From MADRE2 sp964397015 (GTDB lineage Bacteria; Desulfobacterota; Desulfobacteria; Desulfobacterales; Desulfobacteraceae): 33,162 nt of DNA. The stretch's first letter is position 1, and each line of letters begins with the position of its first letter. This document shows positions 26,601-33,099 of the stretch, in pieces. The stretch spans positions 1-33,162 of the forward strand of contig CAYNHL010000026.1 of assembly GCA_964397015.1 (NCBI GenBank). The letters are read 5' to 3'. The position numbers were made by a program, and so were the translations under genes. The notes beneath the pieces were generated by a model, which was given only the letters and a program-made list of their open reading frames with translations, did no database searches and was not told the origin of the DNA.

Positions 26601-26836
26601 TGGTCATGCCTGAAATGAACGGCCGCGACCTGGCCGAACGCCTGAAGCAAAGATTTTCTGGCCTGAAGGTGCTTTTCATGTCCGGGTATACCGCCAATGT
26701 TATCGCCCACAGAAGCGTGCTGGACCCTGGCGTGAACTTTATCCAGAAACCTTTTTCCAACAGGGATCTGGCCGCCGAAGTCCGCAGGGCAATGGCCGCC
26801 GATGCCGGAGCAGCCGACCCTAAAGAAAATGTTTAA
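23648..26836 (+). CDS. BvgS-like hybrid sensor histidine kinase, tandem SBP domains
   Basis: 1062 residues. Order: signal/anchor helix (about 10-40); two periplasmic solute-binding (SBP_bac_3) domains at about 50-275 and 277-500 (FSVELLRETLAAMGYPV and YNVALTRAIAREMGMDV mark each start); one membrane helix (about 512-533); PAS (about 550-670); HisKA with the phospho-acceptor His692 in GGVAHDFNN; HATPase with NLCVNARDAI, DDGCGMD and GTGLGLATVYG; and a receiver with acidic pocket 938-941, phospho-acceptor Asp984 in LLITDVVMPEMNG, and Lys1034. There is no Hpt domain and no separate regulator next door. The GTG at 23648 or the ATG at 23660 can serve as start; neither has a Shine-Dalgarno site. Its end overlaps the EEP gene. 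The ligand is unknown. Confidence 0.93.
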   Translation: MYSAMTLKNYLCSGFALLCAIVQAFWVMSVLALPAGALAEEGLEALEKPPVHSASEIDYPPFCVVGPAGRADGFSVELLRETLAAMGYPVTFRTGDWSDVLAWLENGEVQVLPLVGRTPEREAKFDFTFPYMSLHGAIVVREGTTGIRDLADLRGLQVAVMRNDNAEEFLRRNDLGIHIHTTRTFEQALKGLSLGRYDAVLIQRLVALRLIQESGLANLRIINKPVDGFRQDFCFAVKKGDAATLALLNEGLALVMADGTFRRLHARWFATMELPSHRPLVVGGDENYPPYEYLDDKGEPAGYNVALTRAIAREMGMDVEIRLGPWAAIRDALARGEIDALQGMLYSTVRDRDFDFTPPHTVNHYVGVVRAGTMAPPSTVADLAGMSIVVQEGDIMHDFAAENGLGTRLSVVNAQEDALRELALGLHDCALVARLTALYWIEEHGWKNLEVGRQPLLSPGYCYAVPKGRQALLSHLGDGLKTLDETGEYRRIYEKWMGVYEEPSPALKTMMRYGLAGVAVLLLALACFILWSWSLRRQVIKKTAQLQVSADRFRMFAELAPVGIVISDEQENTLYTSAKFTEMFGYTMDDMPSVKDWWELAYPDEQVRQRAKKNWQDIVEKARQTGSDTEPLEYPVVCRDGTVRRIEFRMASTGKLNVVVFIDVTEREKLHAQLMQAQKMESVGRLAGGVAHDFNNMLSVIMGYTELAMGKTAQEDDLWEDLEEIHTAARRSADITRQLLAFARQQTISPQVLDMNATVESLLKMLTPLIGEDIDLSWKPEKDLWSVKMDPTQINQILANLCVNARDAIRGVGRITIETGNVTLDQAYCNDHQGFKPGSFVLLAVSDDGCGMDAATRSNIFDPFFTTKETGKGTGLGLATVYGIVKQNNGFINVYSEPGKGTTFRLYLPRHSEKIDEIEITDTGQVPAGHGETILVVEDEEAILRLASTILENLGYDVLTAPGPAEALELAGSLDKPLHLLITDVVMPEMNGRDLAERLKQRFSGLKVLFMSGYTANVIAHRSVLDPGVNFIQKPFSNRDLAAEVRRAMAADAGAADPKENV

Positions 26837-27575
26837 GCCCCACTTTCCCCTGGTAAGATCTCCTTTGATCCTGGAGAATAAGATCATCCCCAGTGATTTT
26901 GGACTGCTGTGCTGGAACGTGCACAAGGAAAACCTGAAACAGGAGTTCGATACCATGATCCGAAGCTGGATCAGGCAGTTCGACATGGATATTCTCCTGT
27001 TCCAGGAAGCGGTGTTCCCGGAAAACCTGTTTTCCGTGGCCGGGCTTTCCTATGCCGCCGCCGCCAACATCCGTATCCGCCGGCTCCATTACGGTGTGCT
27101 GACCGCCGCACGGGCCGATATCCACACCAAGACAGACATACTGTCCCTGGCAAGGGAAACCATGGTCGCCACCCGTAAAAATATCCTTATGACCCGTTAC
27201 TGGCTCGGCAGCGGTGACCTGCTGCTGGTGGTCAACATCCATGCCGTCAATTTCACGTCCAGGGCCTGGTACCAGTGGGAATTCTCCCGTCTCGAAAAGA
27301 CCCTTCAGCACCACCAAGGACCCATTATACTGGCCGGTGATTTCAACTGCTGGAACAGGTCCCGGCACAGGATCGTGACATCCCTTGCCCGAAAGCTCGA
27401 CCTGAGACAGGCCCGGCCCGGACGCAGACACCTTGTAAAAAAGATTTTCGGATTTGAACTGGACCGTATCTACTATAGAAAGCTGACGCTTCAGCACATG
27501 GACGCGCTGGAGAACCGCCTGTTTTCAGACCACAATCCCCTCCTGGCCAGATTCAGTTGCAGCGAGTTTGCCTGA
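26829..27575 (+). CDS. Endonuclease/exonuclease/phosphatase (EEP) family protein
   Basis: 248 residues from the ATG at 26829, whose ATGTTTAA overlaps the kinase stop by 8 bp. EEP metal-dependent phosphodiesterase motifs are in order: CWNVHK (Asn30), LFQEA (Glu60), NIHAVN (His138), AGDFNCW (Asp171, Asn173), LDRIYY and FSDHNPL (Asp234, His235), so the active site is complete. It resembles YafD-type proteins, but no signal or membrane segment is visible. The substrate may be nucleic acid or a phospholipid/inositol headgroup; sequence alone does not decide. Coupling to the hybrid kinase suggests a shared response. An earlier start at 26802 lies deep in the kinase and is less likely. Confidence 0.85.
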   Translation: MFKPHFPLVRSPLILENKIIPSDFGLLCWNVHKENLKQEFDTMIRSWIRQFDMDILLFQEAVFPENLFSVAGLSYAAAANIRIRRLHYGVLTAARADIHTKTDILSLARETMVATRKNILMTRYWLGSGDLLLVVNIHAVNFTSRAWYQWEFSRLEKTLQHHQGPIILAGDFNCWNRSRHRIVTSLARKLDLRQARPGRRHLVKKIFGFELDRIYYRKLTLQHMDALENRLFSDHNPLLARFSCSEFA

Positions 27576-27592
27576 TTATTCATATCTGCCTG

Positions 27593-27623
27593 TTGACACC
27601 GGTACCCCGGGATGTGGTAGTAT
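27593..27623 (+). promoter_or_regulatory. Possible promoter of the DUF3124 gene
   Basis: A perfect TTGACA (27593-27598) is followed after 19 bases by TAGTAT (27618-27623), seven bases before the ATG at 27630. The long spacer lowers confidence. Confidence 0.35.
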
Positions 27624-27629
27624 GATATC

Positions 27630-28157
27630 ATGATTTCAGAAAAAAAAGTAAAACAGGGCATGGAGACAGCCAGGAAGATTCACCTGTACCGTCTTTTGAT
27701 AATGGTTTTCATGGGATGTCTGGTATCAGGGGCGGTGGATTCCCTGGCCCATGGTACGGGGGTCAGCCTTTCAAAGGGACAGATGGTCTATGTGCCGGTC
27801 TATTCCCATATCTATATCGGCGACAGGGAAAGACCCTTTTTGCTCGCGGTAACTTTGAGTATCAGGAATACCGACCAGAACGACACTATTGTCGTCAACA
27901 AAATAGATTACTACAATTCTGAAGGCGTACTGTTGAACAGCTACCTGAAAGCGCCATTGGTGCTGGAAAAAATGTCCGCTGCCCGTTTTGTCGTCAAGGA
28001 ATCCGACAAATCAGGCGGTTCAGGGGCAAGTTTCATAGTTGAATGGGAATCCGGTGCGACCGTCAGTGCACCGGTGATCGAAACTGTCATGATCGGCGCC
28101 CAGACACAGCAGGGAATTTCATTTACTTCGCCCGGTCGGGTGCTTCAAGAAAAATAA
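27630..28157 (+). CDS. DUF3124 family exported protein
   Basis: 175 residues. A basic N-terminus and a hydrophobic segment (about 18-40) suggest export or a membrane anchor. Residues about 50-165 match the DUF3124 pattern: VYVPVYSHIYIGD, LSIRNTDQNDTIVVNKIDYYNSEG, LKAPLVLEKMSAARFVV and GGSGASFIVEW. It is a small beta-rich domain of unknown function found in periplasmic proteins. The ATG at 27660 (METARKIH...) is an alternative start that still keeps the signal, but neither start has a good ribosome site. It converges with the potassium channel gene, with 18 bases between stops. Confidence 0.8.
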   Translation: MISEKKVKQGMETARKIHLYRLLIMVFMGCLVSGAVDSLAHGTGVSLSKGQMVYVPVYSHIYIGDRERPFLLAVTLSIRNTDQNDTIVVNKIDYYNSEGVLLNSYLKAPLVLEKMSAARFVVKESDKSGGSGASFIVEWESGATVSAPVIETVMIGAQTQQGISFTSPGRVLQEK

Positions 28158-28175
28158 CTCTCATTTTTCTTCTGG

Positions 28176-29243
28176 TCAATCCTTCCCGGGGTCTGACAAC
28201 TGCTCAAGCTTTTTCAGGTTTTCAGGCTTTCCAAGGGCTATCAGCAGGTCGCCGTTGCCAATGGCAGTTTCAGGGCCGGGGTTGAAAACCATTTCACCGG
28301 ATGATTTCTTGATACCCACGATGAGTACGTCAAACCTGGGCCGTATCCCGGAATCCTTCATCAGCTTGCCCACAAGTTCCGAGTCGCTGTTTACGGGCAG
28401 TTCTTCCATCTGGAGCTCTATGTCCCCCCGCATGGCCAGGTCCATTAGGCTGGTGACCGTGGGGCGCAGCACGGTCTGGACCAGGCGCAGCCCGCCGATG
28501 TTGTAGGGCATGAAAACACGAGCGGCCCCAGCCTGCTTCAGCCTTGGAACATGGCCCTCGTTGTCGGTCCTGGCGATAATGGTGACATCGGGGTTCAGCT
28601 GTCGCGAGGTCAGGGTGACAAAGACATTTGCCGCGTCGTCGGCAAGGGCCGTGATCAGGCACCTGGCCCTGTTCAAACCGGCAGAGACCAGTTTATCGTC
28701 TTCAGTGGCATCTCCGGCAATAAACAGCATCTTTTTTTGTTCCAGGCGGGCCAGGGAGTCGGGCTCCCTTTCAATAACCACGACATCGAGCCCCTCGTTC
28801 TTGATTTCCTGGGCCACTACACGGCCGATCCTGCCGTATCCGCAGACTATATAATGATCTTTGAGTTCATCTATGATTTTCTGCACCCTGCGTCTCCCCA
28901 GTAAATTTTGAAATTTTCCTTCCACAAGCATCTGGGCCAGTGAACCCCCTAAATAGAAAAAGGCACCGACACCTCCGAAAATGACAAGTATGGTCATAAC
29001 CCTGGCCGCGGCTGAAAGCGGCCTGACCTCCATGAATCCGACCGTGGAAAGGGTGATTATAACCATGTACACACCGTCGATAAAACCCCATCCCTCAAGT
29101 ATCATATATCCGGATGTACCGGCAATGATCACCAGGAAAAGAAAAACACTGCCCATTACTATGGACCAGCCGAAAGGGTTTTCAGTCCGCATCTTCAGGC
29201 GAAATGCCTTTAAGCGTTTAATAAATGTCATCTTTTCAGGCAT
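28176..29243 (-). CDS. RCK-type potassium channel (MthK-like) with altered filter
   Basis: 355 residues from the ATG at 29243; a TTG at 29249 or an ATG at 29231 are alternatives. Two membrane helices (about 25-48 and 80-105) flank a pore loop whose filter reads TVGFME (67-72) in place of TVGYGD. An RCK/TrkA-N Rossmann domain follows, with IVCGYGRIGRVVAQE and the ribose-binding Glu in VVVIERE. A TrkA-C-like domain (about 265-350) then contains IRPRFDVLIVGIKKSSG and NGDLLIALG. It would gate K+ flux in response to a cytoplasmic ligand (Ca2+, nucleotide or NAD are used by relatives). It is the third gene of crcB-DUF190-channel; its start region overlaps or abuts the DUF190 stop. Confidence 0.9.
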   Translation of the reverse strand: MPEKMTFIKRLKAFRLKMRTENPFGWSIVMGSVFLFLVIIAGTSGYMILEGWGFIDGVYMVIITLSTVGFMEVRPLSAAARVMTILVIFGGVGAFFYLGGSLAQMLVEGKFQNLLGRRRVQKIIDELKDHYIVCGYGRIGRVVAQEIKNEGLDVVVIEREPDSLARLEQKKMLFIAGDATEDDKLVSAGLNRARCLITALADDAANVFVTLTSRQLNPDVTIIARTDNEGHVPRLKQAGAARVFMPYNIGGLRLVQTVLRPTVTSLMDLAMRGDIELQMEELPVNSDSELVGKLMKDSGIRPRFDVLIVGIKKSSGEMVFNPGPETAIGNGDLLIALGKPENLKKLEQLSDPGKD

Positions 29244-29245
29244 CC

Positions 29246-29605
29246 TCAATCATGGACAGTTTTTCTATCTCCTCCATTGCCGCGGTAGCTGTGGACGCTT
29301 ACTTTTTCAAGAGTTATCATGCCTTCCTGCACAACTGGGCCGATGCAGGATAGAAACCCGGTTATTTTTTCCTGTGTGTCTACAATTTCCACGACAATGG
29401 GCAAATCAAGGGACAGTCTGAGAATTTTGGACGTATGGATACGGCTGTTGGCCCCGAACCCCATCAGGCCGCGAAGGACTGTGGCCCCTGCCAGCCCCTC
29501 TTCCCTGGCTTTGATCACCAGCCATTCATACAGCGGCCGGCCATCGTGCCTGTCACTTTCTCCTATGAATATTCTTAAAAGACAGCCTTCAGGCGGAAGT
29601 TTCAT
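29246..29605 (-). CDS. DUF190 family PII-like protein
   Basis: 119 residues, cytoplasmic. It matches DUF190 with CLLRIFIGESDRHDGRPLYEWLV, GATVLRGLMGFG, RIHTSKILRLSLDLPIVVEIVD and ISLEKV-like ITLEKVSV. This family has a ferredoxin/PII-like fold and is often beside crcB, probably as a regulatory partner. A strong GGAGGTGATC ribosome site lies inside the last codons of crcB, six bases separate the genes, and its stop touches the potassium channel start. The molecular role is not known. Confidence 0.88.
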   Translation of the reverse strand: MKLPPEGCLLRIFIGESDRHDGRPLYEWLVIKAREEGLAGATVLRGLMGFGANSRIHTSKILRLSLDLPIVVEIVDTQEKITGFLSCIGPVVQEGMITLEKVSVHSYRGNGGDRKTVHD

Positions 29606-29611
29606 CAGAGA

Positions 29612-29995
29612 TCACCTCCAGAGCCAGGTGACAACGAACCGTCCGGCAACGACGGCGCACAGGCCTGAAATGACATGTGCCGTGACGTTTGCGGATGCCA
29701 GAAGCAGTTTCTGATCGGTCACCAGGTTTATGGTTTCATTGCTGAATGTCGAATATGTCGTAAAGGACCCAAGGACACCGACCATCAGCATCAGGCGTGT
29801 CTGGGAAGTCAAGACGGCATGGTGTTCAACAGCCTGGGACAGCAGGCCGATGATAAAGCAGCCCGTGATATTGACGGCAAGGGTGCCTATGGGAAAGGCA
29901 GCGCTTTTTGTCCAGCCCTGGATCGCTCCGCTCATCAGGTACCTTAAAATGGCACCCAGAAAGCCTCCCAAGCCGACTGTCAGTATGTTCTGCAT
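29612..29995 (-). CDS. crcB: Fluoride channel CrcB/Fluc
   Basis: 127 residues with four helices, the usual length. Family signatures: GGFLGAILRYL at the N-terminus, the conserved Asn in AVNITGCFIIG, and the fluoride-pathway box GVLGSFTTYSTFSNE. It forms an antiparallel dimer in the inner membrane that lets F- escape. It is the first gene of the crcB-DUF190-K+ channel operon. The ribosome site is weak (GGG, about 8 bases before ATG). The leader of about 125 bases does not show the fluoride riboswitch core. Confidence 0.94.
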   Translation of the reverse strand: MQNILTVGLGGFLGAILRYLMSGAIQGWTKSAAFPIGTLAVNITGCFIIGLLSQAVEHHAVLTSQTRLMLMVGVLGSFTTYSTFSNETINLVTDQKLLLASANVTAHVISGLCAVVAGRFVVTWLWR

Positions 29996-30127
29996 TTTTT
30001 TGCCCGGTTAAATGGTTTTGAAATCAAGCGGCTTGCCGGTTTTTGTTCACGGCTCCGCCAGGTTACATGCTCATGACAAAGGCATGCTGTACATCTCATA
30101 TCATTTTTTAAAACGGGTTGACAGGGT

Positions 30128-30155
30128 ATTTTAATGTGTTTGACGGTTTTGTAAA
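30128..30155 (-). promoter_or_regulatory. Candidate crcB operon promoter
   Basis: Minus-strand TTTACA (30155-30150), a 16-bp spacer and TAAAAT (30133-30128); each box matches five of six consensus bases. It would give a leader of about 125 nt before crcB. Confidence 0.45.
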
Positions 30156-30255
30156 CCCGTGGGCAGAGAAAAATTCATGGGTCATCAAGATATCTGTCAG
30201 TATAGGTTACTATTGGTAAATATATTATTAGATTTTTTCTCAATGCCGTAAAAAC

Positions 30256-30284
30256 TTGACAAAACAACCAAAATGGCATATAGC
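30256..30284 (+). promoter_or_regulatory. tupA promoter
   Basis: A perfect TTGACA (30256-30261), a 17-bp spacer and TATAGC (30279-30284), about 55 bases before the ATG at 30339. Spacing and -35 are ideal. Confidence 0.6.
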
Positions 30285-30338
30285 CGTGCATGTTTGATCA
30301 CAATCCTTGAAATTAAAATTTTTGCAGGAGAAAAATGT

Positions 30339-31166
30339 ATGAAGAAGTTATGCTCTTTGTTAATTTCCGTATGTGCAGCTCTGGTACTTTTAACCGGTAC
30401 AGCGGCCGCAGGCGGACAGACTTTGATGATGGCCACCACAACCAGCACGGATAACACCGGGCTTCTTGATTACCTTATCCCCCATTTTGAAAGGGAGACC
30501 GGCATTTTATTGAAATGGACAGCCACCGGTACGGGGAACGCACTGAAACTCGGACAGAACTGTGACGTGGACGTGCTCCTGGTCCATGCTCCGGCGGCTG
30601 AGAAAGCATTTATCGAAAAAGGGTACGGCCTGGATCGAAAACAAATAATGTACAACGATTTTGTCGTTATCGGACCTCAAGGCGATCCGGCATCCATCAA
30701 GGGCCTGGAAATTCCGGCAGCCTTGGAGCGCATGAAAGACAAGAAGGCCGTTTTTGTTTCACGCGGTGATGATTCAGGAACCCACAAAAAAGAACTGCTG
30801 CTCTGGAAGGCGGCCGGTTTAGATGTCCCGGACGGTGAAAGCTGGTATATCCAGGCCGGTCAGGGAATGCTGGCCACTATCAACATGGCACAGGAACAGC
30901 GTGGCTATACCATGACCGACCGCGGAACCTATATCAAGTACCAGGCTGGTGCAGACAAGGAAGCGCTGCTGGAAATCCTGGTCGAAGGGGACGAAATCCT
31001 GATGAACCAGTATTCGGTAGTGACCCTCGATCCCAAAAACTGTCCCGATGTCAAGCATGATCTGGCAAAACGCTATTTGAACTGGATGGCCGGAGAAAAA
31101 GCACAGCAGCTGATCAGGGACTTCAGGATTGGCGGACAGGTCCTTTTCGTTCCCAATGCGAGGTAA
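30339..31166 (+). CDS. tupA: Tungstate-binding periplasmic protein TupA-like
   Basis: 275 residues. A signal peptide (MKKLCSLLISVCAALVLLTGTAAAG) leads into the TupA family signature ATTTSTDNTGLLDYL, then TGTGNALKLGQNCDVDVLLVHAP, FVSRGDDSGTHKKE, and TMTDRGTYI. The TTTS and related Ser/Thr/Arg residues bind the oxyanion in this family. It would capture tungstate for W-dependent enzymes such as formate or aldehyde oxidoreductases. AGGAG lies nine bases before the ATG; an earlier in-frame ATG at 30273 has no site and overlaps the promoter. The usual partners tupB (permease) and tupC (ATPase) are not adjacent; the next gene is corA. Confidence 0.9.
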   Translation: MKKLCSLLISVCAALVLLTGTAAAGGQTLMMATTTSTDNTGLLDYLIPHFERETGILLKWTATGTGNALKLGQNCDVDVLLVHAPAAEKAFIEKGYGLDRKQIMYNDFVVIGPQGDPASIKGLEIPAALERMKDKKAVFVSRGDDSGTHKKELLLWKAAGLDVPDGESWYIQAGQGMLATINMAQEQRGYTMTDRGTYIKYQAGADKEALLEILVEGDEILMNQYSVVTLDPKNCPDVKHDLAKRYLNWMAGEKAQQLIRDFRIGGQVLFVPNAR

Positions 31167-31276
31167 GCAGCCTTTCGCCGCTTGATTTGCTCCTTGACAG
31201 GTGGTATCGTGAACATGGTTGTAATTTACGGCCCGGATGAAGATCCTGAACCGTTTTCCAGGTCATGACACATCAC

Positions 31277-31282
31277 AGGAGG
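31277..31282 (+). promoter_or_regulatory. Ribosome binding site that fixes the corA start
   Basis: A full AGGAGG ends five bases before the TTG at 31288. The in-frame ATG at 31237 has no comparable site, so TTG is the likelier start. Confidence 0.65.
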
Positions 31283-31287
31283 TCATT

Positions 31288-32352
31288 TTGGCGAGGTTTT
31301 TAAAAAAACGGCATGCCAGCAAAGGCATGAGTCCCGGGTCCCTGATTTTTATCGGAAAACAGAAAGTGGACAAGGTCGGGGCGCGGGTGATCGACTACAC
31401 CCCTGATAACCTGGTTGACAAGGAGCTGATTCATGTAAAGGATGTCTGTGAATTTACAGACGCGGACACTGTAACCTGGCTCAATATCAACGGCCTCCAC
31501 GATACTGAGGTAATAGGGGAGACTGGACGTATATTCAATCTCCACCCCCTTGTGACCGAAGATATTCTGAACACGGGACAGCGGCCAAAAATTGAGGAAT
31601 TTGAAGAGTTCATATTCATTGTCGTAAAGATGATTCGCTTCGATCCCGGCCGGGATATAATTATCAGCGAGCAATTGAGCATGATACTGGGAGACAGCTT
31701 CCTGGTCACGTTCCAGGAACAGCCCGGGGACAGTTTCGAACCGGTGCGGGAAAGAATCCGGCGGTCCAGGTCACGCATCCGGAGTTCCGGGACAGATTAT
31801 CTTGCATATGCCCTTCTGGATGCAGTCGTGGACAACTACATCCATGCTGTCGAGATCATAGGTGAAAAGATAGAAGACCTTGAAAACGATATTCTCGCGG
31901 CTGACGGCGACCCGGTAATGGAAAAAATCAGCATGTTCAAACGGGAAATAAATTATCTGCGCAAGAGTATCCGCCCGGCAAGAGAGGCCGTTTTGGCCTT
32001 GACCCGGCTTGACAGCTCCCTGGTCCACGAAGGAACGATACCGTTTCTAAAGGACCTGCAGGACCTGTTCAGCCATGCGGCAGAAGCAGTTGATACCTAC
32101 CGGGATCTTTTGACCGACCAGCTCAATGTTTACAACTCGGTCATGGCGAACCGGATGAACGATATCATGAAAGTTCTTACCATATTTGCCGCAATTTTCA
32201 TTCCACTGACCTTTATAGCCGGTATATACGGTACCAATTTCGAGTATATACCGGAACTGGGCTACAAATACGGCTATTTTATCTTTTTGGGAGTGCTTAT
32301 CTTCCTGGCCGGCCTGCTTGTGCTCTATTTCAAGCGCAAACGCTGGTTATAG
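31288..32352 (+). CDS. corA: CorA-family Mg2+/Co2+ transporter (GTN variant)
   Basis: 354 residues from TTG 31288, close to the 351 of T. maritima CorA, which it resembles throughout: HLPLVTEDIL-type HPLVTEDILNTGQRPK, DPVRERIR-type FEPVRERIRRSR, and MKVLTIFAAIFIPLTFIAGIYG. An N-terminal cytoplasmic domain and long stalk helix lead to two membrane helices at the end (about 296-315 and 328-348) and a basic tail KRKRWL. The signature GMN at the pore mouth reads GTN (315-317; codon ACC), followed by FEYIPELGYKYGY. In CorA the GMN loop binds hydrated Mg2+, so selectivity may differ. An ATG at 31237 would add 17 residues without family support. Its stop overlaps that of the convergent methyltransferase by 6 bp. 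Confidence 0.9.
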   Translation: MARFLKKRHASKGMSPGSLIFIGKQKVDKVGARVIDYTPDNLVDKELIHVKDVCEFTDADTVTWLNINGLHDTEVIGETGRIFNLHPLVTEDILNTGQRPKIEEFEEFIFIVVKMIRFDPGRDIIISEQLSMILGDSFLVTFQEQPGDSFEPVRERIRRSRSRIRSSGTDYLAYALLDAVVDNYIHAVEIIGEKIEDLENDILAADGDPVMEKISMFKREINYLRKSIRPAREAVLALTRLDSSLVHEGTIPFLKDLQDLFSHAAEAVDTYRDLLTDQLNVYNSVMANRMNDIMKVLTIFAAIFIPLTFIAGIYGTNFEYIPELGYKYGYFIFLGVLIFLAGLLVLYFKRKRWL

Positions 32353-33030
32353 CGCTTTTTTGACAAACACAATGGAAGGCGTGATGGTCAGGCTCTGGAA
32401 TTTCGAGTTACGCGCCGGGTGGCCTGTCAATGTTTTTCTTGTCACGTCGTGAGCCGCCTGTTCGTCCACCAGCTGCTTGATAAATCCTACCATCCCGTGG
32501 CTGTGACTTTTCAGGGGGGCCTTGGGGTCGACCTGCTTTCCGGCCGGGGGGTTGTAGGAGTCAAGGTCCAGGCTTTTCCCGTCGGGCCAGTCATCCCAGT
32601 ATCCGGTCCCCCAGTCCTCGATCACGTAGAGCCCGCCGGGCTTGAGATGGTTGTCAAACAAATGCCAGAAGGCAATCCGGGTCAGGTCTCCCATGTGGGA
32701 GGCATCGTCTATTATAATGTCAAATCCTCCGGGTGCGGCCTCGTTTGCCACGCGTGAAAGAAATTGCGGGTCTCCCTGGCTGCCTTCATAAAGGTGGATG
32801 CGTTCAGCTGGCTCAAAATTTTCAGGCAGCTGGATATCGACGCCCACGATGGTGCCTTTTGGAAAATAATCGCGCCAGAGCAGAAGAGATCCGCCCCTGT
32901 ATATGCCGAGTTCGAGCAGGGCTATTTCCTGTTCGACCCATGGCTCGAGGATGGGGTCGTACCTGTCCAGGTAATGGCTGTCTATCTTGTCTGAGTCATA
33001 TTGATCCAGCGGGAGTTGTTTGCTGCGCAT
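32347..33030 (-). CDS. Class I SAM-dependent methyltransferase, CmcI-like
   Basis: 227 residues from the ATG at 33030 with GGAG about eight bases upstream; a longer frame to 33099 crosses the promoter and is unlikely. Rossmann motif I is LLELGIYRGGSLLLW, followed by GTIVGVDI (motif II acidic Asp) and FDIIIDDASH (motif IV, with Asp/His as in metal-dependent sugar O-methyltransferases of the CmcI/MycE type). YVIEDWGTGYW follows. Relatives methylate sugars or hydroxylated metabolites; the acceptor here is unknown, and no polysaccharide gene is in view. It is monocistronic within the window and convergent with corA. Confidence 0.8.
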   Translation of the reverse strand: MRSKQLPLDQYDSDKIDSHYLDRYDPILEPWVEQEIALLELGIYRGGSLLLWRDYFPKGTIVGVDIQLPENFEPAERIHLYEGSQGDPQFLSRVANEAAPGGFDIIIDDASHMGDLTRIAFWHLFDNHLKPGGLYVIEDWGTGYWDDWPDGKSLDLDSYNPPAGKQVDPKAPLKSHSHGMVGFIKQLVDEQAAHDVTRKTLTGHPARNSKFQSLTITPSIVFVKKAL

Positions 33031-33070
33031 TGTTTGTCTCCATAAAAGATTGTCCTGTGGTGCGAAGACT

Positions 33071-33099
33071 GGTATAACATCAAAAAAAAAACGAATCAA
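33071..33099 (-). promoter_or_regulatory. Methyltransferase promoter
   Basis: Minus-strand TTGATT (33099-33094), a 17-bp T-rich spacer and TATACC (33076-33071), about 40 bases before the ATG at 33030. Confidence 0.5.

Larger units (their letters stand above)
29996..30338. other. Divergent crcB/tupA intergenic region
   Basis: 343 bases without a gene. It holds a crcB promoter (30128-30155, -) and a tupA promoter (30256-30284, +). A short dyad, TTAC-tattg-GTAA (30207-30219), lies between the two and could be an operator, though 4-bp arms are weak. No riboswitch or small ORF was supported. Confidence 0.5.

Noticed and set aside
29996..30127. Fluoride riboswitch in the crcB leader
   Set aside because: The leader lacks the pseudoknot core and the conserved TGATG...CCTAC-type 3' segment in any register I could find.
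30197..30457. 86-codon minus-strand open frame over the tupA start
   Set aside because: It lies antisense to the tupA promoter and signal peptide and has no ribosome site.
31194..31225. corA promoter TTGACA...TGTAAT
   Set aside because: The spacer would be 20 bases; corA may instead be read from the tupA promoter.
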